From positions 124,001 to 188,000 of the forward strand of contig CAVOQC010000002.1 in NCBI GenBank assembly GCA_963698265.1: a stretch of DNA of 64,000 nt. The letters run 5' to 3'. Shown piece after piece: positions 34,877 through 43,050 of this stretch; positions within the stretch are counted from its first letter, which is position 1; each line of letters starts with the position of its first letter. The DNA comes from FEB-7 sp963698265. Its GTDB lineage: Bacteria; Pseudomonadota; Gammaproteobacteria; Burkholderiales; Usitatibacteraceae. The position numbers and the translations under genes are program-made. Under the pieces are notes generated by a model. It had not been told where the DNA came from, did no database searches, and worked only from the letters and a program-made list of their open reading frames with translations.

Positions 34877-35727
34877 ACACTTTCCCTTTCCTGCTGCTCG
34901 CCATCGCCGCCGCCGCTGCCGGACCGGAAGCGCCGCCGGCGAGCGCTGCTTTCGGCGACGAGGTGCCCTTCGTTGCCACGCCGGACCACGTGACGGAGGC
35001 GATGCTGGACATCGCCGCGGTGAAGGCCGGCGACCACGTGGTCGACCTCGGATCCGGTGACGGGCGCATCGTGATCGCGGCCGCGAGGCGCGGCGCCACG
35101 GGGCTGGGCGTGGACAACTCCCGCATGCTGGTGGAGGAGAGCATCGCCAACGCGAAGCGCGCGGGCGTCTCCTCGCGCGCACGCTTCCTCGTGCAGGATC
35201 TCTTCGCGACGGATCTCTCGCTCGCTACGGTAGTCACCCTGTACCTGCTGCCGGAAGTGAACCTGCAGTTGCGCCCCGCGCTCCTCGCACTCGCGCCGGG
35301 GACGCGAATCGTCTCGCACGACTGGGACATGGGCGACTGGCGGCCGGACCGCAGCCTCACGATCGCGGTCCCGGACAAGGAGGTCGGGATCGAGAAATCG
35401 AGCCGCGTGCACCTGTGGGTCGTGCCCGCGCGCTTCGGCGGGCTGTGGTGCGGCGCGCGAGGCAAGCGCGGCGCCACGCTTCGGCTCCGCCAGTCCCACC
35501 AGGTGATCGAGGGCCGCATCGAGATCGACGGCGTGCCCGCGGGTCCCGTGTCCGGAGCCGTCGCCGGAAGTTCCGCCTGGATCGGACGAGACGGGAAGCG
35601 GGGGGAACTCGTGCTCGGATGGGCCGGGGGAAAACTGCGCACGCTCGAGGCCCGAGGTGCGCTCTCGGCGGCGAAGGGCTTCGCGTGGCGTCCCGCGGGG
35701 CCGGCCGGAACCTGCCGGCCCGGCTGA
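34870..35727 (+). CDS. Exported class I SAM-dependent methyltransferase
   Basis: This protein of about 285 residues has a hydrophobic signal-like N-terminus (LLHTFPFLLLAIAAAAAG) and a methyltransferase domain with motif I VVDLGSGDGRIVIAAARRG, then GVDNSRMLVEESIANAKRAG, VVTLYLLPEVNLQLRP and RIVSHDWDMGDW. A strand-rich C-terminal domain (about 180-285) follows. The family is widespread in betaproteobacteria and is unusual in carrying an apparent export signal. Start choice is hard: the only ATG that preserves the signal peptide (34822) lies inside RNase P RNA. TTG 34870 overlaps the RNA by seven bases and is used here. Confidence 0.72.
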   Translation: MLHTFPFLLLAIAAAAAGPEAPPASAAFGDEVPFVATPDHVTEAMLDIAAVKAGDHVVDLGSGDGRIVIAAARRGATGLGVDNSRMLVEESIANAKRAGVSSRARFLVQDLFATDLSLATVVTLYLLPEVNLQLRPALLALAPGTRIVSHDWDMGDWRPDRSLTIAVPDKEVGIEKSSRVHLWVVPARFGGLWCGARGKRGATLRLRQSHQVIEGRIEIDGVPAGPVSGAVAGSSAWIGRDGKRGELVLGWAGGKLRTLEARGALSAAKGFAWRPAGPAGTCRPG

Positions 35728-35742
35728 GGCGGCGGCGCGGCT

Positions 35743-36384
35743 TCAGCGATTCGCGGTCGCCAGGGCTTCCCAGTCCCCGCGCCGGATCCGCGCGACCACC
35801 ACGAAGCCCTTTCCCTGCGGCTTGAGGACCGCCGCCTCGCCTTCGCCCAGGTGGGGCGGCCCGGCCACGGCGCGAAACGGATTGCCGTGGCTCGTGATCA
35901 TGCGCAGCGTGCCCTCCTTCGGCGGGGAGGCGAGGAGTGCGACGAGCTTCGTGTAGTCCGCATTCGCCGGTGACATCCCCTCGTAGCCGCGCACCACGGT
36001 AGAGGGCTGCACGCGCCCGAACATCAGCTGCCCCGTCTCCATCGTGCGGCAGAAGGGGCTCGCGATCACTTCCCCCACGGGCAGCGCGAGGGCGCGGATC
36101 GCCTCGCCGATCGCACGCGCCTGCGCGCGCCCTGCCTCCGAGAGATTGCGCTGGGTCGCGCAGTCGGCGTGGCCGGTCATGCCGCGGTCGCTCTGCGAAA
36201 AGTCCGTCGCCGTGTGCCGGAAGTAGAGCGTCAAGCCGCCGGCGCGCAACGCCGCCACGAGCGCCGCGCCCTCCAGGGCATGGGCAGGATCCGGCGAAGA
36301 CTGCGGTTGCCCCTGCGCCGTGAATGCAATGGCGAGGGCGGTGATTGCGGCGGCGCAGCGTGCGCCGATATTGCAGTGCAGCAT
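35743..36384 (-). CDS. Histidine phosphatase superfamily protein, exported
   Basis: This 213-residue protein has an N-terminal signal peptide (to about residue 25, ITALAIAFTAQGQ) and a phosphoglycerate-mutase-like fold. The catalytic RH is in LTLYFRHTATDF and the second His in MITSHGNPFRA; SPFCRTMETGQLMFG provides the second Arg. A periplasmic phosphatase is likely, with unknown substrate. The ATG at 36384 has an AAGGAG site six bases away; a start 81 bases upstream would destroy the signal peptide. Confidence 0.86.
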   Translation of the reverse strand: MLHCNIGARCAAAITALAIAFTAQGQPQSSPDPAHALEGAALVAALRAGGLTLYFRHTATDFSQSDRGMTGHADCATQRNLSEAGRAQARAIGEAIRALALPVGEVIASPFCRTMETGQLMFGRVQPSTVVRGYEGMSPANADYTKLVALLASPPKEGTLRMITSHGNPFRAVAGPPHLGEGEAAVLKPQGKGFVVVARIRRGDWEALATANR

Positions 36385-36575
36385 GACGGCTCCTTGGCGG
36401 GAAGGATGGCACGCGAGGATTCGCGGCTCCCGGCATCCCGACCCCCTGATCTTACCAAACAACATTCACATGATTTTCTAACCCTTTGAAAACATTAGCT
36501 ATAGAAAACTGAAAAATCATTTGAGGAACCGCTCCTAAGTATCTGTCGCACAACAAAAAACTCCCGAATCCCCCC

Positions 36576-36604
36576 TTGACGCGTCCGGATCGACTCAATA
36601 GAGT
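36576..36604 (+). promoter_or_regulatory. Sigma-70 promoter of the dcw cluster (Pmra-like)
   Basis: TTGACG (36576-36581) and TAGAGT (36599-36604) are separated by 17 bases and lie about 85 bases before mraZ. The -35 matches five of six consensus bases, the -10 four of six. The start point would fall near 36611, just ahead of the MraZ boxes. Confidence 0.65.
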
Positions 36605-36613
36605 GTGCGGAAG

Positions 36614-36638
36614 TGGGAAAAACTGGGAATTCATAGGA
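36614..36638 (+). promoter_or_regulatory. MraZ-binding boxes
   Basis: Three five-base repeats lie exactly ten bases apart: TGGGA (36614-36618), TGGGA (36624-36628) and TAGGA (36634-36638). Known MraZ operators are direct repeats TGGGN separated by five bases. The third box here deviates at one position. Their place just downstream of the promoter fits autorepression of mraZ and the cluster. Confidence 0.8.
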
Positions 36639-36686
36639 TTCCCGCCCGTCCGGGCATCCGGAAGGGAACAACAGGGGGGGAGCGCG

Positions 36687-37133
36687 GTGTTTCAGGGAGC
36701 TTCACAAATCAACCTCGATGCGAAGGGCCGCCTGGCGGTGCCCACGCGCGTGCGCGATCCCCTCACCCAGGGCGGCACGGTGCCCGTCGTGCTCACGGCG
36801 CACCCGGACAAGTGCCTGCTCCTCTATCCCGTTCCCGCGTGGGAGCCGATCCGCGCGAAGGTGATGTCCTTTCCGAGCCTCGACGCCGCGTTCAATCCGT
36901 GGAAGCGCCTGCTCGTCGGCTTCGCGGAGGAGACGCAGCTCGACGGGTCCGGGCGGCTGCTCGTTTCCCCCGAGCTCCGGGCATTCGCCGGCATCGACAA
37001 GCGCGTGATGTTCATCGGGCAGGGAAGCTACTACGAGATCTGGGACCTCGAGCGCTGGCAGCAGCAGCTCGACCGGCTGTCGTCCGGCGGCAGTCCCGTC
37101 CTGCCTCCCGGGATGGAGAACTTTTCGCTGTGA
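36687..37133 (+). CDS. mraZ: Transcriptional regulator MraZ
   Basis: MraZ is a ring-forming AbrB-like DNA-binding protein that represses its own division operon. The 148-residue length is normal. The two conserved DXXXR motifs are present (DAKGRLAVP about 11-19 and DGSGRLLV about 91-98). The start is GTG with a purine-rich GGGGGGGAG site; the resulting N-terminus FQGASQINLD agrees with the family. The matching operator repeats are found 50-70 bases upstream. Confidence 0.95.
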   Translation: MFQGASQINLDAKGRLAVPTRVRDPLTQGGTVPVVLTAHPDKCLLLYPVPAWEPIRAKVMSFPSLDAAFNPWKRLLVGFAEETQLDGSGRLLVSPELRAFAGIDKRVMFIGQGSYYEIWDLERWQQQLDRLSSGGSPVLPPGMENFSL

Positions 37134-37214
37134 CGCGGCTGGCGCCCCCGGGCCCCCGACCGCGCGATGGCGAGAGCGGTTCCCCGGCCCCGGGCGCCCC
37201 CGTCCCTTCCCCCC

Positions 37215-38141
37215 GTGAGTGAGGTAGCCCATGTCCCGGTCCTTCTCGAAGAAGCCGTTGCTGCCCTCCGAGTCCGTCACGACGGGGTCTACGTCGATGG
37301 CACCTTTGGCCGCGGCGGGCACGGCGCGGCCATCCTCGCCCTGCTCGGTGTTCGCGGAAGACTTTTCGCTTTTGATCAAGACCCCGCGGCGATTGCGGCT
37401 GGTGCGGTCGCGGATCGACGTCTTGAGCTGATCCATGGCCGTTTCTCGACGATGACCGGCGAGCTCGCCGCGCGCGGCGTGCGACGCGTGGCGGGCGTGC
37501 TGCTCGACCTGGGGGTGTCCTCGCCCCAGCTGGACGACCCCGCGAGGGGCTTCAGTTTCGCAAAGGACGGCCCGCTCGACATGCGCATGGACCCCACCCG
37601 GGGGGAGGCGGCGGCCGACTGGCTCAACCGGGCAACAGAAGAAGAAATCAGGGAGGTCATCGTCACCCATGGGGAAGAACGGTTTGCTAAACAGGTTGCA
37701 GGAGCGATTGTTGCGGCAAGGGGCCGCGAGCCTATCCGGACCACAGGGCAGCTTGCCGCGGTCGTGGGTGGCGCGGTTCGGACGCGCGAGCCGGGCAAGC
37801 ATCCGGCGACCCGGACCTTTCAGGCTCTTCGGATTCACCTCAATCAAGAGCTTGCGGAGCTCGAGATGACGCTGCCCCAGGCGGTGGAACTCCTCGAGCC
37901 CGGTGGCCGGCTGGCGGTGATCAGCTTCCACTCGCTCGAGGACCGCATCGTGAAGCACTTCCTGCGCGAGGGCTCGAACGCCGATTCGCTGCCGCGGGGG
38001 CTGCCGGTGCGGGCGAAGGACCTTCCCGAGCCGCGCCTGCGGCTCGTGGGGCGCGCGATCCGCCCGACGCCCGCGCAGGCTGCCGCCAACCCCCGCGCCC
38101 GCAGCGCGACGCTGCGCGTGGCGGAGCGCACGGGCTCCTGA
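37215..38141 (+). CDS. rsmH: 16S rRNA m4C1402 methyltransferase RsmH
   Basis: RsmH adds the N4-methyl group to C1402 of 16S rRNA, the same nucleotide that RsmI ribose-methylates. Family blocks are HVPVLLEEAV, VYVDGTFGRGGHG, FAFDQDP, GVLLDLGVSSPQLDDPARGFSF, DMRMDP and VISFHSLEDRIVKHF. The GTG at 37215 gives 308 residues, close to E. coli (313). An in-frame ATG at 37167 would add 16 residues. Neither has a strong ribosome site. An 81-base GC-rich spacer separates it from mraZ. Confidence 0.95.
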   Translation: MSEVAHVPVLLEEAVAALRVRHDGVYVDGTFGRGGHGAAILALLGVRGRLFAFDQDPAAIAAGAVADRRLELIHGRFSTMTGELAARGVRRVAGVLLDLGVSSPQLDDPARGFSFAKDGPLDMRMDPTRGEAAADWLNRATEEEIREVIVTHGEERFAKQVAGAIVAARGREPIRTTGQLAAVVGGAVRTREPGKHPATRTFQALRIHLNQELAELEMTLPQAVELLEPGGRLAVISFHSLEDRIVKHFLREGSNADSLPRGLPVRAKDLPEPRLRLVGRAIRPTPAQAAANPRARSATLRVAERTGS

Positions 38142-38151
38142 GGCCCGAGCC

Positions 38152-38436
38152 ATGACCCGCGTGAACTTCCTGCTCCTCGCCGTCGTGGTCGCCTGCGCGC
38201 TCGGCGTGATCACCGCGCAGCACAAGGCGAGGAAGCTCTTCATCGACCTGGAGGCCGGGCAGTCGGCGGCCAAGAAGCTCGACGACGAGTTCACGCAGCT
38301 GCAGCTCGAGCAGGGCACCTGGGCCACGAACAAGCGCATCGAGGCGGTGGCCTCCCGGTCGTTGGGCATGCGCCTGCCGGAGCCGGGGACGACCCGCGTC
38401 ATCACGCTGGGCGGGCCGGAGGCCACGAAGCCATGA
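38152..38436 (+). CDS. ftsL: Cell division protein FtsL
   Basis: FtsL is a bitopic divisome protein that works with FtsB and FtsQ to activate FtsWI. The 94-residue protein has a short cytoplasmic N-terminus, one membrane helix (about 5-21, FLLLAVVVACALGVITA) and a periplasmic coiled-coil-like segment (HKARKLFIDLEAGQSAAKKLDDEFTQL, residues 24-52). The position between rsmH and ftsI is diagnostic because FtsL sequences diverge. Its stop overlaps the ftsI ATG (ATGA). Confidence 0.92.
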   Translation: MTRVNFLLLAVVVACALGVITAQHKARKLFIDLEAGQSAAKKLDDEFTQLQLEQGTWATNKRIEAVASRSLGMRLPEPGTTRVITLGGPEATKP

Positions 38437-40190
38437 GGTTCGAGAAGCGCACGCCGGAGCTGCGCCTTCGCCTCGAGGGCTGGCGCTCGCGCGTGGTGCT
38501 GGTCCTGGTCGTCTCGGGTTTCGCGCTGCTCGCGGCCCGCGCCTTCTACCTGCAGGGCATGAACCACGACTTCCTGCAGCAGAAGGGCGAGGCGCGCTAC
38601 GGGCGCGTGGTCGAGATGCCCGCCTCCCGCGGGCCGGTAAAGGACAGGAACGGCAATGCGCTCGCCATCTCCACGCCCGTGGAGTCGATCTGGGCGAGCC
38701 CCGAGGATTTCGACGCCGACGGGGCGAGCCTGCGCGCGCTTGCGAAGGTGCTCGGCGTCGGCGTGGCCGAGATCAGCCAGAAAGTTGCCAACAAGGATCG
38801 CCAGTTCGTCTGGTTGAAGCGCCAGATCTCGCCCGAGCAGGCGCTCAAGGTGATGCGGCTGAACATCCCCGGGGTCCTCCAGCAGCGCGAGTTTCGTCGC
38901 TACTACCCCGCGGGCGAGGTGATGGCGCACGTGGTGGGATTCACCGGCATCGACGATCGCGGCCAGGAGGGCATCGAGCTCGCCCAGCAGGCATGGCTCG
39001 CCGGCGTGCCGGGCAGCCGCAAGGTCATCAAGGACAGGAAGGGTCGCATCGTCGAGGACGTGGAGAGCATCAAGGTGCCGCGCGACGGCCGCGAACTGCT
39101 GCTCTCGATCGACCAGCGCCTGCAATTCCTCGCGCACCGCGAGCTGAAGGCCGCCGTCGCGGCGAACGGCGCCCGGGGCGGCTCGCTGGTGATGCTCGAT
39201 GCGCGCACGGGAGAAGTGCTGGCCCTGGTGAGCCAGCCCGACTACAACCCCAACAACCGCGCCAGCGTGACGGGCAGGCAGACGCGCAACCGCTCGATCA
39301 CCGACATCTTCGAGCCGGGCTCGACGATGAAGCCGTTCACGGTGGCCGCCGCGCTGGAAGCGGGGATCGTCACGCCGGAGACCGCGATCCAGACCGCGCC
39401 GGGCTCGATGTCCATCGGCGGCTGGACGATCAGCGACACGCACCCGCACGGCGTGCTCTCCGTCTCGCAGGTGATCCAGAAATCGTCCAACGTGGGCACC
39501 GCGAAGATCCAGATGCGCATGGCCGCCGAGGACCTGGGCGCCTTCTACCGCGAGCTCGGGTTCGGCTCGGTGCCGCAGACCGGCTTTCCCGGCGAGGCGA
39601 AGGGCCTGCTGCGGCCCGCCGCGAAATGGCGGCCGATCGAGCAGGCGACCATGGCCTACGGCCACGGCATCTCGGTGTCGCTCCTGCAGATCGCGCGCGC
39701 CTACACGATCTTCACCGGGGAAGGGCACCTGCTGCCGCTCACGCTCGTGAAGCGCGACAGCCTCCCGATCGGCAGGCCGCTCGTCTCGCGCGAGACCGCG
39801 GCGAAGGTCACGCGCATGATGGAGCTGGCGGTGGGGCCGGGCGGAACCGCGCCGCGCGCGGCCGTCCCCGGCTACCGGGTCGCGGGCAAGACGGGCACGG
39901 CGCACAAGCCCGAGTCGGGCGGCTACGCCGAGAACAAGTACGTCTCCTCCTTCGTGGGATTCGGGCCGGTCACGAACCCGCGCTTCATCGTGGCCGTCAT
40001 GCTCGACGAGCCCTCCGGCACGAAGTACTTCGGCGGCGACGTGAGCGCGCCGGTCTTCTCTTCCGTCATGGGCGCGGCGCTCAGGATGATGTCCGTGCCG
40101 CCGGACGCGCCGCAGACGCTGAACGTGCAGGCGCCGACGCGACCTGCCACGACCGAGGCCCGCGCACCCGCCGCCGGGAGCGAGGGATGA
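38433..40190 (+). CDS. ftsI: Division transpeptidase FtsI (PBP3)
   Basis: FtsI crosslinks septal peptidoglycan as the partner of FtsW. This 585-residue class B penicillin-binding protein has an N-terminal membrane helix (about 19-36) and a pedestal domain with RGPVKDRNGNALAIS. The transpeptidase domain has catalytic motifs STMK (nucleophile Ser297, Lys300), SSN (351-353) and KTG (486-488). The C-terminal tail is Pro/Ala/Thr-rich. It overlaps ftsL before it and murE after it by four bases each. Confidence 0.96.
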   Translation: MRFEKRTPELRLRLEGWRSRVVLVLVVSGFALLAARAFYLQGMNHDFLQQKGEARYGRVVEMPASRGPVKDRNGNALAISTPVESIWASPEDFDADGASLRALAKVLGVGVAEISQKVANKDRQFVWLKRQISPEQALKVMRLNIPGVLQQREFRRYYPAGEVMAHVVGFTGIDDRGQEGIELAQQAWLAGVPGSRKVIKDRKGRIVEDVESIKVPRDGRELLLSIDQRLQFLAHRELKAAVAANGARGGSLVMLDARTGEVLALVSQPDYNPNNRASVTGRQTRNRSITDIFEPGSTMKPFTVAAALEAGIVTPETAIQTAPGSMSIGGWTISDTHPHGVLSVSQVIQKSSNVGTAKIQMRMAAEDLGAFYRELGFGSVPQTGFPGEAKGLLRPAAKWRPIEQATMAYGHGISVSLLQIARAYTIFTGEGHLLPLTLVKRDSLPIGRPLVSRETAAKVTRMMELAVGPGGTAPRAAVPGYRVAGKTGTAHKPESGGYAENKYVSSFVGFGPVTNPRFIVAVMLDEPSGTKYFGGDVSAPVFSSVMGAALRMMSVPPDAPQTLNVQAPTRPATTEARAPAAGSEG

Positions 40191-41668
40191 TCGCCGTGGC
40201 GACCCCTTCCCGCGCCCCGGCCGTCGTCCTGCGCGAGCGCCTTGCCCTGCTGGGCGTGCCCCTGGTCGACCTCACCACGGATTCCCGCCTCGTGAAGCAC
40301 GGCTCCGTCTTCGTGGCCTACCCCGGTAGCGCGCTGGACGGCCGCGCCTACATCGCCGACGCCCTGGCACGGGGCGCGGCAGCGGTGATCTGGGAGCGGC
40401 GCGGATTCGACTGGAACCCGCGCTGGGACGCGCCGAACCTCGCCATCGAGGACCTGCGCGCGCGAGCGAGCGAGATCGCGGGACTCGTGCACGGCGACCC
40501 GTCGGAGAAGCTCTGGATGGTCGGCGTCACCGGCACCAACGGCAAGACTTCCGTCGCGCAGTGGGTGGCCCAGGCCTTCGACGGCCTCGGTCGCCGCGCC
40601 GCGGCGCTAGGGACGCTCGGCCACGGTCTCGTGGGCGAGCGCGCGCAGGCGAAGAACACCACACCCGACCCCGTCGTGCTGCAGCGCGAGCTGGCCGAGT
40701 ACCTGCGCCGCGGCGCCAAGGTCGCGGCGATGGAGGTCTCGAGCCACGGCCTCGACCAGGGCCGGGCCGCCGGGATCCGGTTCGACGTGGCGGTGTTCAC
40801 CAATCTCACCCGGGACCACCTCGACTACCACGGCACGATGGAGGCCTACGCCGAGGCCAAGTTCCGGCTGTTCGGCGCGCGCGGGGTGAGCCACGCCGTG
40901 ATCAACGTGGACGACGACTGGGGCAAGCGTTTCGCCGAGCGCCTTCGCGACGCGCGCCTCGAGGTGATCGGCTACGGATTCGGCGGCGGGCGCCTGCGCG
41001 CCTCGGGCATCGCCCAAGGCGAGGCCGGGCTGCGCTTTCGCGTCGAAGGCGACTGGGGCACGGGCGAGGTCGTGGCGCCGGTGCTCGGTGCCTTCAACGC
41101 CTCCAACCTGCTCGCGGTGATCGGCACGCTGCTCGCGAGCGGCGTGGAAATGGGCGCCGCACTCTCCGCGGTGGCGAAGCTCCAGCCCGTGGCCGGGCGC
41201 CTCGAGCGCTTCGGCGGAGGCGCGGACCCGCTGGTGGTGGTCGACTACGCGCACACCCCGGACGCGCTGGAAAAGGCGCTCGCCGCCGTGCGCCCGGTGG
41301 TGGCTGCCGGCCGGCGGCTCCTGTGCGTCTTCGGCTGCGGCGGCGATCGCGACGCCGGCAAGCGCCCGATCATGGGCGAGGCGGCCGCGCGCCTGGCCGA
41401 CCACGTCATCGTGACCAGCGACAACCCGCGGGGAGAGGAGCCCGGGGTCATCATCGCGCAGGTGATGGCCGGCATCCCGGGCGGCCGCGCCGAGGCGATC
41501 GCCGACCGCCAGGTCGCGATCTTCACGGCGATCCACCAGGCGAAGCCGGGGGACGTGGTGCTCGTGGCGGGCAAGGGCCACGAGACCTGCCAGGAGATCG
41601 CCGGCGTGCGCCACGATTTCAGCGACGCGGAGGCGTGCCTCGCCGCCCTGGAGGCGCGGCCGCGATGA
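40187..41668 (+). CDS. murE: UDP-MurNAc-tripeptide synthetase MurE
   Basis: MurE adds the third residue of the stem peptide. The 493-residue protein has the ATP-binding VTGTNGKTSVAQWV, the carbamylated Lys in YAEAKFRLF, VDYAHTPDALEKAL and the DNPR motif in VTSDNPRGEEP. DNPR marks specificity for meso-diaminopimelate rather than lysine, as expected for a Gram-negative wall. It is coupled to ftsI and murF by ATGA overlaps. Confidence 0.96.
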   Translation: MIAVATPSRAPAVVLRERLALLGVPLVDLTTDSRLVKHGSVFVAYPGSALDGRAYIADALARGAAAVIWERRGFDWNPRWDAPNLAIEDLRARASEIAGLVHGDPSEKLWMVGVTGTNGKTSVAQWVAQAFDGLGRRAAALGTLGHGLVGERAQAKNTTPDPVVLQRELAEYLRRGAKVAAMEVSSHGLDQGRAAGIRFDVAVFTNLTRDHLDYHGTMEAYAEAKFRLFGARGVSHAVINVDDDWGKRFAERLRDARLEVIGYGFGGGRLRASGIAQGEAGLRFRVEGDWGTGEVVAPVLGAFNASNLLAVIGTLLASGVEMGAALSAVAKLQPVAGRLERFGGGADPLVVVDYAHTPDALEKALAAVRPVVAAGRRLLCVFGCGGDRDAGKRPIMGEAAARLADHVIVTSDNPRGEEPGVIIAQVMAGIPGGRAEAIADRQVAIFTAIHQAKPGDVVLVAGKGHETCQEIAGVRHDFSDAEACLAALEARPR

Positions 41669-43050
41669 ACGGACCCGGACCGGTGCCCGCCCCGATGATG
41701 GATCTCGACGAGGCCGCGCGCGCCACGGACGGCTTGCCCCTGGGCGTGCGCGCCGCCTTCTCGGGCGTGTCCACCGACAGCCGGGCGATCGCGCCCGGCG
41801 AGCTCTTCGTGGCACTCGTCGGGGAGCGCTTCGACGGGCACGACTACGTGCGCCAGGCGATGGAACGCGGTGCGGCGGCCGCACTCGTCTCGACGAACGC
41901 GGGAGACGCGCGCGCGATCCCGCAGGTTCTCGTGAAGGACACCCGCGTCGCCCTGGGGAGCCTCGCCGCCGCGTGGCGCGCGCGGTTCGCGATTCCCGTG
42001 GTCGCCATCACCGGGAGCAACGGCAAGACGACGGTGAAGGAAATGCTCGCCGCGATCCTCGCCGCGCACTGCGGCGGCCGCGCCGACATCCTCGCGACGG
42101 ACGGCAACCTCAACAACGACATCGGCCTGCCGCTGATGCTGCTCAGGCTGCGCGAGCACCACCGCTTCGGCGTCTTCGAGCTGGGCATGAACCACGCCGG
42201 CGAGATCGACCACCTTTCCCGACTCGCCGCACCGGGCGTGGCGCTGGTGAACAACGCGCACCGCGCGCACATCGGCATGTTGGGCTCCATGGAAGCCGTG
42301 GCGCGGGCCAAGGGCGAGATCTACGCGGGGCTTCGCTCCGGGGGCATCGCGCTCGTGAACGAGGACGACCCGTTCGCGTCCACCTGGAAGCGGCTCGCCG
42401 CGGGACGCAGCCTCATCACCTTCGGCACGGTCGAGTCCGCGGACGTGCGCGGGATCCTCGACCCGGACCGGCTTCGGCTCGTCACGCCGCTCGACGCCTT
42501 CGCGGTGACGCTGCAGGTGCCGGGCGAGCACAACGCGAGGAACGCCATCGCGGCCGCCGCGGCGGCTTTCGCGCTCGACATTCCCGTGCGCGCGATCCAG
42601 GCGGGCCTCGCGGCCTTCGCCGGCACCAAGGGACGGCTCGAGAAGAAGCGCGGCGCCGGCGGCGCGGTGCTGGTCGACGACACCTACAACGCCAACCCGG
42701 ATTCCCTGCGGGCCGCGATCCGCGTGCTCGCGCGCGAGCGCGGCCGGCGCGTGCTGGTGATGGGGGACATGGGCGAGCTGGGAGACGCCGCCGCCGCCCT
42801 GCACGCGGAGATCGGCGCGTTCGCGAAGGGCGCGGGCGTGGAACGGCTCCTCGCGCTGGGACCGTCGAGCCTGCACGCCGTCGAGGCGTTCGGCGAAGGC
42901 GCGGTGCACCTGCCGGACCTGGAGGCGCTCGTGGCGCAGTTGCGTGCGGAAGACCGGGCGGGCGTCACCATCCTGGTGAAGGGCTCCCGGTTCATGCGGA
43001 TGGAGCGCGTGGTGGAGCGGCTCTCCGCGGAGGACAGCCATGCTGCTTGA
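41665..43050 (+). CDS. murF: UDP-MurNAc-tripeptide D-Ala-D-Ala ligase MurF
   Basis: MurF attaches the D-Ala-D-Ala dipeptide, the last cytoplasmic peptide step. It has 461 residues, with VAITGSNGKTTVKEML, NLNNDIGLPLMLL, ELGMNHAGEIDHLS, PGEHNARNAIAAAA and DDTYNANPDSLRAA, all Mur ligase landmarks that pick MurF over the other three ligases. It overlaps mraY by 11 bases, an unusually long overlap for this cluster. Confidence 0.96.
   Translation: MNGPGPVPAPMMDLDEAARATDGLPLGVRAAFSGVSTDSRAIAPGELFVALVGERFDGHDYVRQAMERGAAAALVSTNAGDARAIPQVLVKDTRVALGSLAAAWRARFAIPVVAITGSNGKTTVKEMLAAILAAHCGGRADILATDGNLNNDIGLPLMLLRLREHHRFGVFELGMNHAGEIDHLSRLAAPGVALVNNAHRAHIGMLGSMEAVARAKGEIYAGLRSGGIALVNEDDPFASTWKRLAAGRSLITFGTVESADVRGILDPDRLRLVTPLDAFAVTLQVPGEHNARNAIAAAAAAFALDIPVRAIQAGLAAFAGTKGRLEKKRGAGGAVLVDDTYNANPDSLRAAIRVLARERGRRVLVMGDMGELGDAAAALHAEIGAFAKGAGVERLLALGPSSLHAVEAFGEGAVHLPDLEALVAQLRAEDRAGVTILVKGSRFMRMERVVERLSAEDSHAA

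Larger units (their letters stand above)
36385..36686. other. Intergenic control region upstream of the dcw cluster
   Basis: These 302 bases separate the histidine phosphatase gene from mraZ. The part 36455-36560 is strikingly AT-rich for this window. It contains an interrupted inverted repeat (ATGATTTT at 36470-36477 with AAAATCAT at 36513-36520, and inside it TTTTCTA at 36474-36480 with TAGAAAA at 36502-36508). The sigma-70 promoter and MraZ boxes follow. No gene is seen. Confidence 0.75.
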
